Shown here: positions 46,027-55,950 of the stretch, piece after piece
How positions within the stretch are numbered: the stretch's first letter is position 1
Layout: every line of letters begins with the position of its first letter
DNA from: Bacillus sp. IITD106
GTDB taxonomy: Bacteria > Bacillota > Bacilli > Bacillales > Bacillaceae_C
Direction: 5' to 3'
DNA length: 64,000 nt
Assembly (NCBI RefSeq): GCF_019459225.1
Contig: NZ_JAIAZY010000008.1
Coordinates: 1 to 64,000, forward strand
Notes under the pieces: generated by a model
The model's input: the letters and a program-made list of their open reading frames with translations, nothing else
Told to the model about the DNA's origin: nothing
The model's database searches: none
Translations under genes and position numbers: made by a program

Positions 46027-46410
46027 TCAATATATTGTCGTTTCCGGTTCGTAATGGATCATATCCTTAATTTTATTATCTTTTGTCATAAGCGCTATTT
46101 TTGGTTGGTGGGAATGAGCTTTTTCTTCAGGAAGCAAGCAATAGGAAATAATAATTACGATATCACCTGGTTGAACGAGCCTAGCAGCAGCACCGTTCAC
46201 ACAAATGACTCCAGACCCTTTTTCCCCTTCTATGATATATGTTTCAAATCTCGCACCATTATTATTATTTACAATTTGTACTTTTTCATTTGGCAACATT
46301 CCAACCTTTTCAAGAATGTCCCCATCAATTGTAATGCTTCCTACATAGTTTAAATTCGCTTCAGTAACTGTTGCTCTATGGATTTTTCCATTCATCATCG
46401 TTCGAAACAT
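46027..46410 (-). CDS. panD: Aspartate 1-decarboxylase
   Basis: A 127-residue pyruvoyl-dependent enzyme that makes beta-alanine for pantothenate. The precursor is cleaved between Gly24 and Ser25 (YVGSITID) to form the pyruvoyl group; this site and Tyr58-type surroundings are intact. It is the last gene of panB-panC-panD, 14 nt after panC. Confidence 0.96.
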   Translation of the reverse strand: MFRTMMNGKIHRATVTEANLNYVGSITIDGDILEKVGMLPNEKVQIVNNNNGARFETYIIEGEKGSGVICVNGAAARLVQPGDIVIIISYCLLPEEKAHSHQPKIALMTKDNKIKDMIHYEPETTIY

Positions 46411-46424
46411 GATGTTGGACCTCC

Positions 46425-47276
46425 TTATGAAAGTATCTCTAGAATGATATTGTCAATAAGCCTTGCTCTGGAAAATTTCACAGCGAGTGCAATGATGATT
46501 TTACCGTGTATTTGTTCTACTGCATCTAGATTCGGGAAACTTAAAATTTCTATATAATCAATTTCCCCATTTGTATTATTCTTAATATAATCCTCTATGA
46601 TATGAATAACCGATGCTGGGTTTTCCTCACCGTTTTTTATTGCCTCTGCTCCCTTTTGCAAGCTTTTATATAGATGGGGCGCCTGACTACGTTCTTCATC
46701 TGATAAATAAACATTTCTTGAGCTTCGAGCAAGCCCATCTTCTTCCCTTTCTGTTTCTACAGGTATTAGTTCGATTGGGAAATTAAAATCTTTGATTAAT
46801 GAATCCACTACAGCTACTTGCTGTGCATCCTTCATCCCAAAATACACATGATCAGGCAAAATAATATTAAAAAGCTTTATTAAAATCGTCGCTACTCCAT
46901 TAAAATGACCCGGTCTGCTTCTGCCGCAAAGGACATCGGTTCTTTTCTTTACATTGATTTCAAACGAAGGTTCATTTGGATAAATATCCGTGCGTTCTGG
47001 TAAAAATAATATATTTACGCCAGCATTTTCCGCTAGCTTTTTATCCCTTTCTACATCGCGAGGATAAGCTTCAAAGTCTTCATTAGGTCCAAACTGAAGC
47101 GGATTTACGAAGATGCTCATTACCGTTATATCATTCTCTTGCAATGATTGTTTAACAAGTTTTAAATGACCCTCATGCAAATATCCCATTGTTGGGGCAA
47201 ATCCAATTGAGTATCCTTGTTTTTTAAGCTGCAAAGCTCGCAATTGCATAGCTTTTGTAGAAGTGATGATTTCCAT
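46425..47276 (-). CDS. panC: Pantothenate synthetase
   Basis: A 283-residue ATP-dependent ligase that joins pantoate and beta-alanine. The nucleotidyltransferase motif [13 protein letters not shown] (~29-41) and [10 protein letters not shown]-like [15 protein letters not shown] are present, with later KDAQQVAV and [13 protein letters not shown] motifs. The start at 47276 ([10 protein letters not shown]) uses the GGGGGAAAG site in the end of panB; the two genes nearly touch, suggesting coupling. Confidence 0.96.
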   Translation of the reverse strand: MEIITSTKAMQLRALQLKKQGYSIGFAPTMGYLHEGHLKLVKQSLQENDITVMSIFVNPLQFGPNEDFEAYPRDVERDKKLAENAGVNILFLPERTDIYPNEPSFEINVKKRTDVLCGRSRPGHFNGVATILIKLFNIILPDHVYFGMKDAQQVAVVDSLIKDFNFPIELIPVETEREEDGLARSSRNVYLSDEERSQAPHLYKSLQKGAEAIKNGEENPASVIHIIEDYIKNNTNGEIDYIEILSFPNLDAVEQIHGKIIIALAVKFSRARLIDNIILEILS

Positions 47277-47277
47277 C

Positions 47278-48111
47278 TTACTTTCCCCCATAAAGCAACT
47301 CTAACTCAGAATCACTCATCGTAAATGAATGTTTCTCTTCAGGAAAGGAAGAATTTTTCACTTCGACAACATATTGTTGAATACTTTCCTTCGTGAGTGT
47401 ATTGATATCGCCATATTGTTTTACAAATTTCGGTACTCGATCTACTCCGAATGTTAATAAATCATGATAAACAAGAACTTGGCCATCTGTTTCATTTCCA
47501 GCTCCAATGCCTATTGTCGGAATATCCAATTTAGACGAAACGAGGCTGGCAAGTTGTTTTGGGATACATTCTAAAACGATGGCAAAAGCCCCTGCTTCCT
47601 GACACTTAATTGCATCTGTTACTAGTTCATTTGCAGCCTCTGCATTTTTACCTTGGACTTTATATCCTCCTAAAACACCAACAGCCTGAGGCGTTAAACC
47701 TAGGTGAGCCATAACCGGAACTCCTGCTGAAGTAAGGGATTTAATTGTATCCACTACATCTCCCCCTCCTTCAACTTTAACAGCGTGTGCGCCACCTTCT
47801 TGCATGAGTGCAGCTGCTGATCTTAAAGCTTCCTCTTTACTAATATGATACGTCATAAATGGAAGGTCCGAGACGATAAACGTATCTTTTGCTCCTCTTT
47901 TAACCGCTTTCGTATGATGAATCATATCTTGTAGTGTAACGGGTATAGTAGATTCATACCCTAGTACAACCATGCCTAAGGAATCACCTACTAAGAGCAT
48001 GTCTACACCAGCTTGTTCAGCGAGTTTAGCTTGTGGAAAATCATAGGCCGTAATCATCGCAATTTTTTCTCCAGATTGTTTCATTTTTGAAAAATCTGTC
48101 GTTTGTCTCAT
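47278..48111 (-). CDS. panB: 3-methyl-2-oxobutanoate hydroxymethyltransferase
   Basis: A 277-residue Mg-dependent enzyme that makes ketopantoate, using methylene-tetrahydrofolate. Conserved segments are [39 protein letters not shown] (~112) and [19 protein letters not shown] lies upstream of ATG. It heads panBCD behind its own promoter and a structured 230-nt leader. Confidence 0.96.
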   Translation of the reverse strand: MRQTTDFSKMKQSGEKIAMITAYDFPQAKLAEQAGVDMLLVGDSLGMVVLGYESTIPVTLQDMIHHTKAVKRGAKDTFIVSDLPFMTYHISKEEALRSAAALMQEGGAHAVKVEGGGDVVDTIKSLTSAGVPVMAHLGLTPQAVGVLGGYKVQGKNAEAANELVTDAIKCQEAGAFAIVLECIPKQLASLVSSKLDIPTIGIGAGNETDGQVLVYHDLLTFGVDRVPKFVKQYGDINTLTKESIQQYVVEVKNSSFPEEKHSFTMSDSELELLYGGK

Positions 48112-48144
48112 TTTCTTTTCTCCTCCTTTACTTTTAGAGGAAAC

Positions 48145-48235
48145 GAATTATTCCGAGTGAATTTTTCAATAAAAAGAAGTCCTCTCCAAATAGGCAGAAG
48201 GACTCCTTAAAATTTTCACTCGTTTCGGTCCTCTG
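48145..48235 (-). promoter_or_regulatory. Structured leader hairpin upstream of panB, possible attenuator
   Basis: On the minus strand an outer pair CGAGTGAA/TTCACTCG encloses an inner pair AGTCCT/AGGACT that is followed by TCTTTTTATT, a terminator-like pattern. It lies in the transcribed leader before panB rather than after birA, since an extended -10 promoter sits upstream of it. No known riboswitch motif is recognised. Confidence 0.45.
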
Positions 48236-48345
48236 TCCCCGTCCCCTTGGATCAAGGCAGAAATCAAATTTAAGTTGTAAATAATAGAGGTGCAGTTCAC
48301 AAAGTGGATACCGCCCACGAAATTTTAAAAAATTTCGTCAAAAGC

Positions 48346-48351
48346 ATTATA
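48346..48351 (-). promoter_or_regulatory. Extended -10 promoter of panBCD
   Basis: TGTTATAAT on the minus strand (TATAAT at 48346-48351 preceded by TGT), just after the birA stop. No good -35 is seen, which extended -10 promoters tolerate. It predicts a leader of about 230 nt. Confidence 0.5.
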
Positions 48352-48371
48352 ACAAATTATTATGATGATGA

Positions 48372-49355
48372 CTACGAAGGAAATTCAATATCCGCTGAAT
48401 AAATATGATGGATGTTTCCATCTTGATCTTTGACTTTTAAAATTCCTTCATCTGTAATGCCGAGTGCAATTCCTGATATTTCACCATTAAGGGTTCTTGC
48501 TATAATCGGCTGTCCAATTCCTGCTGCATAGCTTTCCCACAAGATTTTCAGTGGGGCAAAGCCTTTTTCCATATAAAGCTCATAATATTTTTCAAAGTAT
48601 TTCAGGATACTTTGGACCACTTTTGTTTTGGATACCTTATTTCCAGATTCAATTTCTAATGATGTTGCTCTCTCTTTAACTTCTTCAGGAAAATCGTCAG
48701 TTGATTGGTTTACATTCATGCCAATGCCAATGATTAGAAAGTTCACTTTATCAGCTTCACCTTGGAGCTCTGTTAGAATTCCTGTTAGCTTCTTTCCTTT
48801 GTAAAGAATATCATTTGGCCATTTAATATGAGGCTCTAGTCCAGTAACTTCCTCAATTGCTCGGGCACAGGCAATCGCTGTAATGAGTGTAAACTGTGGT
48901 GCTTTTTCCGGCGGCAGCTTTGGTCGTACAATCATACTCATCCAAATTCCTTTCTGTTTAGAAGAATGCCATGGACGAGACATCCTACCTTTGCCCCCTG
49001 TTTGCTCCCCGGCAATCACTACCGTTCCTTCAGCTGCCCCCTCTCTCGCAGCCTTATGCGCAATCGTTTGAGTTGATTCAACAGAATCATAATAATGAAT
49101 AGTACGTCCTATCGTTTTTGTTTCCAATCCAAATAATATATCGGGTTCAGAAAGATGAGCAGGCTTGCTGATTAACCTGTAGCCTTTTTTTCTGACAGCT
49201 TCTAATTCAAAGCCTGATTTACGCAAATCCTCAATATGCTTCCAAATGGCAGTTCTTGAGCAACCAATAATATTAGCAAGAGCTTGTCCAGACAGATACT
49301 TTCCATCTGCATTTGCAAGTGCTTCGTATAATTGTTTCTTTATGGAAGATGTCAA
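48372..49355 (-). CDS. birA: Biotin-protein ligase and biotin operon repressor BirA
   Basis: A 327-residue bifunctional protein. Residues 1-65 are a winged helix-turn-helix (LSGQALANIIGCSRTAIWKHIEDLRKSGF) for DNA binding. The ligase domain has GGKGRMSRPW (~117) and WPNDILYKGKKLTGIL, and a C-terminal SH3-like domain follows. It makes biotinyl-AMP, biotinylates carboxylases and represses bio genes when biotin is plentiful. The start is TTG at 49355, overlapping the cca stop, with AGGTGG 8 nt upstream. Confidence 0.94.
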   Translation of the reverse strand: MTSSIKKQLYEALANADGKYLSGQALANIIGCSRTAIWKHIEDLRKSGFELEAVRKKGYRLISKPAHLSEPDILFGLETKTIGRTIHYYDSVESTQTIAHKAAREGAAEGTVVIAGEQTGGKGRMSRPWHSSKQKGIWMSMIVRPKLPPEKAPQFTLITAIACARAIEEVTGLEPHIKWPNDILYKGKKLTGILTELQGEADKVNFLIIGIGMNVNQSTDDFPEEVKERATSLEIESGNKVSKTKVVQSILKYFEKYYELYMEKGFAPLKILWESYAAGIGQPIIARTLNGEISGIALGITDEGILKVKDQDGNIHHIYSADIEFPS

Positions 49356-50533
49356 GACTTAATCCACCTCTTTATTTCCTCTGCATCATTCATGACCTCA
49401 TTATGAATCACTGCTTTTTCAATTTGTTCAATTACTTCTTTCACCCACGGACCTGCTGGTTTATTATACCACTTCAATATTTCTTCACCCGTAATTTTTA
49501 AATCACTGCGAGATAATATAGGCAATTGCTTAAAAATGTGTTCAATATTACTTTCAATTTTCAAAATATCTTTACCTAGACTTGTTTGATAGACTCTTTC
49601 TACAACAGTAGAAATTTCTTTCCCTGCGCGGTAATAATCATAATGAGTCCACTCGTTCTCCCGACGCCAAAATAAAAATTGATATGCGCGCAAAATAAAC
49701 TGTATTTTTTTACTTGGCAGCTTCCATTTTTTTAATAATTCATTTGAATTTGTTTGATTCGTTAAATATAAAGATAATATCCACAGTTCCATTTCACTCA
49801 ATGGCTCTATTGGCAAAGATAAAATGGATTGGATGATCTTTTTATCATTAAATATAGACGGCCAGAATGCGTATAAATTCGTATCTATCGCTATTTTAAA
49901 AGCCTTGTCTCTATATGTACCATTCAACAGCTTAATCATTTCAGCTGTTATTCTTTCAACAGAAATATGTTTTAATAGCGATGCTAAATTAGCCATTTCT
50001 ATTTCTGTTTTCTTTTCTAAGCTAAATCCAAGCTGACTGACAAAACGAATGGCTCTCATGACCCGTAAGGCATCTTCCTTAAATCTTTCTGATGCCTCAC
50101 CCACTGTTTCAATGATTTGCTGTTCAATGGCTGACTCTCCATGGAAGGGATCAATTAATTGACCTGTTCTATCCATAGCAATCGCATTCATTGTAAAATC
50201 TCTTCTCTTTAAATCCTCTTGAAGAGACCTTATAAAAGTGACAGTTTGCGGTCTTCGATGATCTTCGTAATCCGATTCAGATCTAAATGTAGTGACCTCA
50301 AAGCCTTGCCCATTATATAGGACAAGGATGGTTCCATGTTCTATACCGACATCGACAGTAGATGAAAATATATTCTTAATTTCTAGAGGCGTAGCTGAGG
50401 TTGCAATATCTACGTCATGAATCTCCCTATTTAAAAGATAATCCCTTACGGCGCCCCCGACAAAATATGCTTCAAACCCAGCTTTTTCTATTTTTTCTAG
50501 TACTGGAATTGCGGCTAGAAACTCTTTATTCAT
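49352..50533 (-). CDS. cca: CCA-adding tRNA nucleotidyltransferase
   Basis: A 393-residue class II nucleotidyltransferase that adds or repairs the 3' CCA of tRNA. The catalytic head has GGAVRDYLL (~26) and HDVDIATSA, with two Asp. Motifs for base recognition follow (DALRVMRAIRF). It has no HD phosphohydrolase domain, as in other Bacilli. ATG at 50533 is 8 nt after AAGGA; an ATG at 50542 is also in frame. It overlaps birA. Confidence 0.94.
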   Translation of the reverse strand: MNKEFLAAIPVLEKIEKAGFEAYFVGGAVRDYLLNREIHDVDIATSATPLEIKNIFSSTVDVGIEHGTILVLYNGQGFEVTTFRSESDYEDHRRPQTVTFIRSLQEDLKRRDFTMNAIAMDRTGQLIDPFHGESAIEQQIIETVGEASERFKEDALRVMRAIRFVSQLGFSLEKKTEIEMANLASLLKHISVERITAEMIKLLNGTYRDKAFKIAIDTNLYAFWPSIFNDKKIIQSILSLPIEPLSEMELWILSLYLTNQTNSNELLKKWKLPSKKIQFILRAYQFLFWRRENEWTHYDYYRAGKEISTVVERVYQTSLGKDILKIESNIEHIFKQLPILSRSDLKITGEEILKWYNKPAGPWVKEVIEQIEKAVIHNEVMNDAEEIKRWIKS

Positions 50534-50535
50534 AG

Positions 50536-51678
50536 CTACCATCCTTGTCCAACACTTTGCATTAAAGATTCATAAAGTTTTTCATATTTTTCTACAATTA
50601 CATTGGATTGAAAACGTTCTACTGGGGTCATCATAGCATTATGTGAAAATTCCTGTAATAAAGACTCATTTTGCAATAAACTAAGTGCTTTATTGCTAAT
50701 AGCGGCTAAATCGCCTAATTCACATATAAACCCATTATACCCATCTGTAATCACTTCAGGAATACCGCCTACATTTGTACCGATACACGGAACACCACAA
50801 GCCATAGCCTCCAATGCAACAAGACCGAAACTTTCTTTTTCAGAAAGCAATAACATTAAATCACTGATTGAATACAATTCTTCTAAATGATCCTGTCTAC
50901 CTAAAAAGAGAACTCTATGCTCGATGTCTAGTTCTTTGACAAGCTTGCAAAGCCTTGTTTTCTCAGGACCATCCCCGACAAGAAGTAGCTTTGCAGGGGT
51001 AGCGTTCGCAATTTTAGCAAAAGCTGCAACAACATCACTAACCCTCTTCACCTTTCTAAAATTTGAAACATGAATAAGAACTTTTTCGTCATCTCTTATC
51101 CCATAAGCCATTTTTAAATGATCGGAATTGACTTTTCTATAAATTCTTTCGTCAATAAAATTATGAATGACATTAATCTCTTTATCTGCTGCTACAACTT
51201 CATTTGTTTGCATTTTTAAGGCATGAGAAACAGCAGTAACAGAATCTGATTTTTCGATTCCGAATTTTATCGCTTCTGCAAGTGTATCGTCATAACCTAA
51301 AACTGTTATATCTGTACCGTGCAAGGTTGTTACAATCTTCACATCAGTTCCAGCCATTTGTTTTGCCAAAATTGCACATACCGCATGCGGAATAGCATAG
51401 TGAACATGTAAAATATCAAGTTTTTCTCGCTTTATAACCTCAGCCATTTTACTGGCTAGTGCAATATCATATGGTGGATATTGAAAAACAGAGTATTGAT
51501 TCACAAAAACTTGATGAAAAAATATATTATGATGCAACACATCTAATCTAAAAGGCATATTTGACGTAATAAAATGAATTTTATGCCCTTTTTCTGCTAA
51601 CATTTTTCCTAGTTCAGTTGCTATTACACCTGAACCACCAACAGTAGGGTAACATGTAATCCCTATTTTTAATTTCAT
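50536..51678 (-). CDS. bshA: Bacillithiol glycosyltransferase BshA
   Basis: A 380-residue GT4 glycosyltransferase that joins N-acetylglucosamine and L-malate in the first step of bacillithiol synthesis. The N-terminal [19 protein letters not shown] binds substrate, and the C-terminal domain contains the E-x7-E motif [14 protein letters not shown] (~285). It overlaps bshB1 by 4 nt, so the first two pathway enzymes are coupled. The last pathway gene, bshC, is not in the window. Confidence 0.95.
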   Translation of the reverse strand: MKLKIGITCYPTVGGSGVIATELGKMLAEKGHKIHFITSNMPFRLDVLHHNIFFHQVFVNQYSVFQYPPYDIALASKMAEVIKREKLDILHVHYAIPHAVCAILAKQMAGTDVKIVTTLHGTDITVLGYDDTLAEAIKFGIEKSDSVTAVSHALKMQTNEVVAADKEINVIHNFIDERIYRKVNSDHLKMAYGIRDDEKVLIHVSNFRKVKRVSDVVAAFAKIANATPAKLLLVGDGPEKTRLCKLVKELDIEHRVLFLGRQDHLEELYSISDLMLLLSEKESFGLVALEAMACGVPCIGTNVGGIPEVITDGYNGFICELGDLAAISNKALSLLQNESLLQEFSHNAMMTPVERFQSNVIVEKYEKLYESLMQSVGQGW

Positions 51679-52391
51679 AAGCCTTCTCCAAACAAATTGT
51701 TATTTAGTAATAAAGGTTTACTGGAAAGAAATCCTTCTGCAAATGTTACACCGACTTCTTTACCAAATAGTCTATCTCTTGCTGTTACATTTTCAATATA
51801 TCCGTCCGTTAAAGGTGTTTGGACCCCGCCTTCACGAATGAAAAATTGAGATTGATAAGCATTTAGAGCTTCTACCTTTTTATCGATAAAATTGGTAATG
51901 TCGACTGCAAAGTGCGGAGAAGCAAAACCATTTATCATATATTGATATAAGTTCAACGGTTTATGAGCTGGATAATTGCCTTCTACCTCATACTTGCGAA
52001 TCCCAGCCGAAAAAAAAGCTTCTTCCACAAGGCGAAAGCAATTTCCATGATCAGGATGACGATCATGATGATAGGGTGCAAAAATTAAAGTTGGTTTGTA
52101 TATTCGAATAATATTTACTATTTTCCTAATATGCTCGTCCTTTAAAAATAAACCTCGATCCGATAAATATAAATTCACCCGCTCTACCACTCCAAGTAGT
52201 TCGGCTGCTTTTTGAGCTTCTTTTCTTCTTGTTTCTACAGTACCATTCGATGATAATTCAGCTTCCGTTAAATCGCAAATAACAATTTTCTTACCGCTCG
52301 CTGACCACTTCGCTAATGAACCTGCCATACCTATTTCCACGTCATCCGCGTGAGCTCCAAAGGCAAGAATATCTGCTCCTTGCTGTTCCAT
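51675..52391 (-). CDS. bshB1: Bacillithiol deacetylase BshB1
   Basis: A 238-residue PIG-L/LmbE-family zinc deacetylase that removes the acetyl group in the second bacillithiol step. The zinc ligands lie in [11 protein letters not shown] (~13-23) and [11 protein letters not shown] (~108-118). The start at 52391 ([17 protein letters not shown]) fits relatives. In B. subtilis mgsA lies between dapB and bshB1; here the gap is only ~80 nt, so mgsA is missing from this place. Confidence 0.93.
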   Translation of the reverse strand: MEQQGADILAFGAHADDVEIGMAGSLAKWSASGKKIVICDLTEAELSSNGTVETRRKEAQKAAELLGVVERVNLYLSDRGLFLKDEHIRKIVNIIRIYKPTLIFAPYHHDRHPDHGNCFRLVEEAFFSAGIRKYEVEGNYPAHKPLNLYQYMINGFASPHFAVDITNFIDKKVEALNAYQSQFFIREGGVQTPLTDGYIENVTARDRLFGKEVGVTFAEGFLSSKPLLLNNNLFGEGL

Positions 52392-52469
52392 ATAATGCCG
52401 CCCTTCCTGATTAGTACAAATATATTTAAGACTGTTCCCACTCAATACGAAAACAGTCTTGAAACCATA

Positions 52470-53273
52470 TTATTCTAAAATATGTTCTAATCCATATACG
52501 AGTGTATTTAATTTCATAACCGTTTCGACAGACATTTTGACGCCAGTCATAAAGGAAGCACGGTTATATGAATCGTGACGGATAGTTAGTGTTTCTCCTG
52601 GTGCACCGAATAAAACTTGCTGGTGGGCAACGAGACCAGGTAATCTCACACTATGAATACGCATTCCTTCATAATTTGCCCCTCTTGCCCCTTTAATCGT
52701 TTCTTTTTCATTTGGATGTCCTTGTTTTCGCTTTTCACGATTTGCCGTAATCATTTGCGCTGTTTTTAATGCTGTTCCAGATGGTGCGTCAAGTTTTTGA
52801 TCATGATGAAGTTCAATGATTTCAACGTTTTTGAAATATTTTGCTGCCATTTGTGAAAATTTCATCATTAGGATTGCCCCAATTGCAAAATTAGGAGCAA
52901 TAATACAGCCAATGTCTTTTTCTTCCGCTAATTTTCTTAATTCAGATATTTCTTCTTCCGTAAATCCTGTTGTTCCTACTACAGACCGTACCCCGTGTGA
53001 TAATGCTGTTTTAGTATGTAGATAGCCAGTTTCTGGTACGGTCAAGTCGATTAGAACATCTGCATCAACATTTTGAAAACATTCTTCAACATCTGTATAG
53101 ATTTTAACATCAAGAGTAGAAAAGCCTTCTAACTCTGAGAGCAGCATTCCATTATTTTTTCGGTCCAATACTGCGACCAATTCAAATTCAGGTGTTTCTT
53201 TTACTAAATTGACCGCCTCTCTCCCCATTCTTCCACGGGGACCAGCCACTACGATTCTTATTGGGTTTGCCAT
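52470..53273 (-). CDS. dapB: 4-hydroxy-tetrahydrodipicolinate reductase
   Basis: A 267-residue enzyme of lysine, diaminopimelate and dipicolinate synthesis. The NAD(P)-binding [11 protein letters not shown] (~9-19), the catalytic [22 protein letters not shown] region (~150-171) and GTTGFTEE are present. ATG at 53273 follows GTGAGG by 9 nt; the upstream in-frame starts extend into ypjD. It is immediately downstream of ypjD. Confidence 0.95.
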   Translation of the reverse strand: MANPIRIVVAGPRGRMGREAVNLVKETPEFELVAVLDRKNNGMLLSELEGFSTLDVKIYTDVEECFQNVDADVLIDLTVPETGYLHTKTALSHGVRSVVGTTGFTEEEISELRKLAEEKDIGCIIAPNFAIGAILMMKFSQMAAKYFKNVEIIELHHDQKLDAPSGTALKTAQMITANREKRKQGHPNEKETIKGARGANYEGMRIHSVRLPGLVAHQQVLFGAPGETLTIRHDSYNRASFMTGVKMSVETVMKLNTLVYGLEHILE

Positions 53274-53274
53274 A

Positions 53275-53613
53275 TTATTCATCCTCACTTTTTCTCGTCC
53301 ATCTGTCTTTATCACGAGTATTAAATTTGTTCATTACTAAATCGTGAGCCGATTGCAAATCGATATTTAATGAATTCGCCAAACAAACTAGCACGAACAA
53401 TACATCTCCGACTTCTTCCTCAATCGCTTTTTCTTCTTCTGTTGACTTTTTAGGTTTCTCTCCATAATGATGATTGAGCTCTCTAGCTAATTCTCCTAAT
53501 TCTTCAGTCAGCCTAGCAAGCATTGCTAATGGACTAAAATATCCTTCTTTAAACTGACTAATATATGAGTCAACTTCTTCTTGAATTTGTTGTATAGTTT
53601 TCTGTTTAGTCAT
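53275..53613 (-). CDS. ypjD: MazG-like nucleotide pyrophosphohydrolase YpjD
   Basis: A 112-residue all-alpha NTP pyrophosphohydrolase. The metal-binding acidic residues are in [15 protein letters not shown] (~32-46) and [17 protein letters not shown] (~65-80), as in MazG-type ExxE...ExxD sites. It probably clears non-standard nucleotides. Its end abuts dapB, forming the ypjD-dapB unit known in Bacillus. Confidence 0.88.
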   Translation of the reverse strand: MTKQKTIQQIQEEVDSYISQFKEGYFSPLAMLARLTEELGELARELNHHYGEKPKKSTEEEKAIEEEVGDVLFVLVCLANSLNIDLQSAHDLVMNKFNTRDKDRWTRKSEDE

Positions 53614-53688
53614 AATGTATCACCTTTCACCATTATGTTAGCTAATACTTTTTTTATATTCAAATATAACTGTCTTAGTGTAGTAATT

Positions 53689-53718
53689 TTGTACAGTTTG
53701 TCAAAGATTGGTTATAAT
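53689..53718 (+). promoter_or_regulatory. Possible SigA promoter of ypjC
   Basis: TTGTAC (53689-53694), an 18-nt spacer and TATAAT (53713-53718), 45 nt before the start codon. Confidence 0.55.
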
Positions 53719-53763
53719 GAATTAGCTTCGTACCCAACACGATATTAAATCGGAGGCGATGAA

Positions 53764-54639
53764 ATGAAAGTTGGAATTAAATTTCAAAATGTTTTCTTCA
53801 TTTTAATAGGCGCTGCCATCTTTTCTTTCGGTATCGTTCATTTCAATATGCAAAATAACTTGGCAGAAGGTGGATTTACAGGGATTACTTTATTACTTTA
53901 TTTCGTGTTTCATATTAATCCTTCTATTTCCAACCTTGTATTGAACGTTCCTCTATTTTTTGTTGGATGGAAGCTGCTAGGCAGTAAATCTTTTATATAT
54001 ACCATTATTGGAACGTTAGCGGTATCCTTTTTCTTATTTATTTTTCAAAAATATCAACTGAACATCCCATTGAATGGCGATTTATTTTTAGCCGCGTTAT
54101 TTGCCGGTGTTTTTATCGGCATTGGTCTAGGCATTACGTTTCGATATGGCGGGACTACAGGCGGAGTCGATATCATTGCTCGTCTGCTCCTTAAATATAA
54201 AGGATTCAGCATGGGAAGAACAATGTTTATGTTTGATGCAATCGTCATCACTGTATCCCTTTTGACGTATTTAAATCATGTGCAAGCTATGTACACTCTC
54301 GTAGCCGTTTTTGTAGGTGCAAGAGTCATTGATTTCATGCAAGAAGGAGCATACGCTGCAAGAGGAGCAATGATCATTTCTGAATTGGAGCATGAAAAAA
54401 TAGCTGATGAAATCTTAATGCAAATGGGAAGAGGCGTAACGGTTTTACGGGGCTACGGATCCTTTACAAAGCAAAATAAAGAAATTTTATATTGTGTCGT
54501 AGCCAAGAACGAAATCGTCAATTTAAAAAGAATTATTAATGCCATTGATCCCCATGCGTTTGTCTCTGTAACTGTCGTACATGATGTAATGGGTGAAGGC
54601 TTTACATTAGACGAAAATAAAAGACCTTATGACGTATAA
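53764..54639 (+). CDS. ypjC: YitT/DUF2179 family membrane protein YpjC
   Basis: A 291-residue protein with five to six membrane helices (~10-190) and a C-terminal cytosolic DUF2179 domain (~215-291; GRGVTVLRGYGSFTKQNKEILYCVV). The GGFTGITLLLYF and GGTTGGVDIIARLL repeats in the membrane part are typical of YitT proteins, whose substrate is unknown. GGAGG lies upstream of ATG. It is the only plus-strand gene in the last 25 kb of the window and is followed by a palindromic repeat. Confidence 0.88.
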   Translation: MKVGIKFQNVFFILIGAAIFSFGIVHFNMQNNLAEGGFTGITLLLYFVFHINPSISNLVLNVPLFFVGWKLLGSKSFIYTIIGTLAVSFFLFIFQKYQLNIPLNGDLFLAALFAGVFIGIGLGITFRYGGTTGGVDIIARLLLKYKGFSMGRTMFMFDAIVITVSLLTYLNHVQAMYTLVAVFVGARVIDFMQEGAYAARGAMIISELEHEKIADEILMQMGRGVTVLRGYGSFTKQNKEILYCVVAKNEIVNLKRIINAIDPHAFVSVTVVHDVMGEGFTLDENKRPYDV

Positions 54640-54661
54640 ACCAAGTTTTGCTTTCTAATTC

Positions 54662-54790
54662 GTTGATTTCCGCTCCAGGCGCTTCGCTTTCCGTGGGCGG
54701 TACGGGGAGCCTTCTCGGCGCAAGCCGCCTGCGGGGTCTCCCTTGCCCCGTATTCCCACAGGAGTCTACGCGTCTTACGCTCCAATCAAC
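54662..54790. repeat. GC-rich palindromic intergenic repeat
   Basis: A 129-bp element bounded by GTTGATT (54662-54668) and AATCAAC (54784-54790). Inside, GTGGG/CCCAC, TACGGGG/CCCCGTA and GGAG/CTCC arms can fold into one long stem. GC content is far above the surroundings. It resembles a repeat dispersed between genes in many Bacillaceae (from memory). It lies after ypjC and before the convergent purU. Confidence 0.75.
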
Positions 54791-54867
54791 TTAGTGAGAA
54801 AATCAACCATTGATATTTATAAACCGATATTATGTAAAAGCTAATCATTTTGAAAAAACAGATTTTT

Positions 54868-55761
54868 TTAGAATACAATCGTCTTATTCCCATCAACAAT
54901 GACTCGGTCTTGCAGATGCCATTTGACTGCACGGGCCAATACGCTTCTTTCAATATTTCTGCCAATTCTCTTCATGTCGTCAACTTTATCATGATGGCTC
55001 ACTCTTTCAACGCCTTGTTCGATAATTGGCCCTTCATCTAAATCATTTGTTACAAAGTGTGAAGTTGCTCCAATCAATTTTACGCCACGATCATATGCAC
55101 GCTCATATGGTCTTGCACCAATAAAAGCCGGTAGAAATGAATGATGAATATTAATAATTTGATTAGGATATTGAGAAACAAAATTAGGAGTCAATATTTG
55201 CATATAGCGAGCAAGAATAATTAACTCAATCTCATGTTCCTTTAGTATTTTTAACTGTTTTTCTTCCACTTTAGCTCTAATATCTTTACTTGCAGGTATG
55301 TAATAAAATGGGATATTTACTGATTTCGCTAATTGCTCGGCATTCTCGTAATTACTAATAATACAGCCGATATCCATCATTAGATCACCATTTTGCCACT
55401 CCCAAAGAAGCTCCATTAAACAATGCAATTCTTTTGAGACAAAAATCGCAGTCTTTTTAATGTCACTAACATATCGAAATTCAAACTCCATATTAAATAT
55501 CTCAGCTATTTCTTGAAAAGATTGTTCTATTTTTACTCGTCGATTAAGTAGATTGGGACAGCTAAATTCCATTCTTATAAAAAAATTCCCGCCCTCAGGA
55601 TCTGCAGAATATTGGCTGGACTCTATAATATTAGCTCCATTATTCATAAGAAAAGTTGAAACCTTTGATACAATACCCGGTTGGTCCGGACATTTTATAA
55701 GCAGTCTTGCGCGGTCTTTATTTTGTTCCCGAAAGTGTTGATTACATACTTTATTTATCAT
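54868..55761 (-). CDS. purU: Formyltetrahydrofolate deformylase
   Basis: A 297-residue enzyme that hydrolyses 10-formyl-tetrahydrofolate to tetrahydrofolate and formate. The N-terminal ACT domain (~18-95; CPDQPGIVSKVSTFL) senses metabolites. The C-terminal formyltransferase-fold domain has NIHHSFLPAFIGARPYERAYDRGVKLIGATSHFV-type catalytic sequence, with the essential Asn, His and a later Asp (LDEGPIIEQ). GAGGG lies upstream of ATG. With fhs (4.5 kb) it can set the formyl-THF pool. Confidence 0.95.
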   Translation of the reverse strand: MINKVCNQHFREQNKDRARLLIKCPDQPGIVSKVSTFLMNNGANIIESSQYSADPEGGNFFIRMEFSCPNLLNRRVKIEQSFQEIAEIFNMEFEFRYVSDIKKTAIFVSKELHCLMELLWEWQNGDLMMDIGCIISNYENAEQLAKSVNIPFYYIPASKDIRAKVEEKQLKILKEHEIELIILARYMQILTPNFVSQYPNQIINIHHSFLPAFIGARPYERAYDRGVKLIGATSHFVTNDLDEGPIIEQGVERVSHHDKVDDMKRIGRNIERSVLARAVKWHLQDRVIVDGNKTIVF

Positions 55762-55910
55762 CCATACTTCCCTCTTTAATGTTTTTAGCTATTTTACTTT
55801 TTTTCAACAACATTTGCAAAAAAAAACGTGTATCAAATAATCAAATTACAATTTCGCTTCTCGTGATATATGTAAAGAAGTACATGGCAGCAACTTTTAC
55901 TCGCTTTTGA

Positions 55911-55946
55911 TAAAAAGAATACCCGGTGTACAAGACCGGGTATTCT
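55911..55946 (-). terminator. Terminator of the zinc protease gene
   Basis: AGAATACCCGGT and ACCGGGTATTCT form a perfect 12-bp stem with a 7-nt loop, followed by TTTTTATC on the minus strand. Confidence 0.88.
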
Positions 55947-55950
55947 ATCA

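Noticed and set aside
48112-48351. T-box or known riboswitch before panB
   Set aside because: No AGGGTGGNACCGCG motif and no recognised ligand-binding motif are present, so only an unassigned structured leader is reported.
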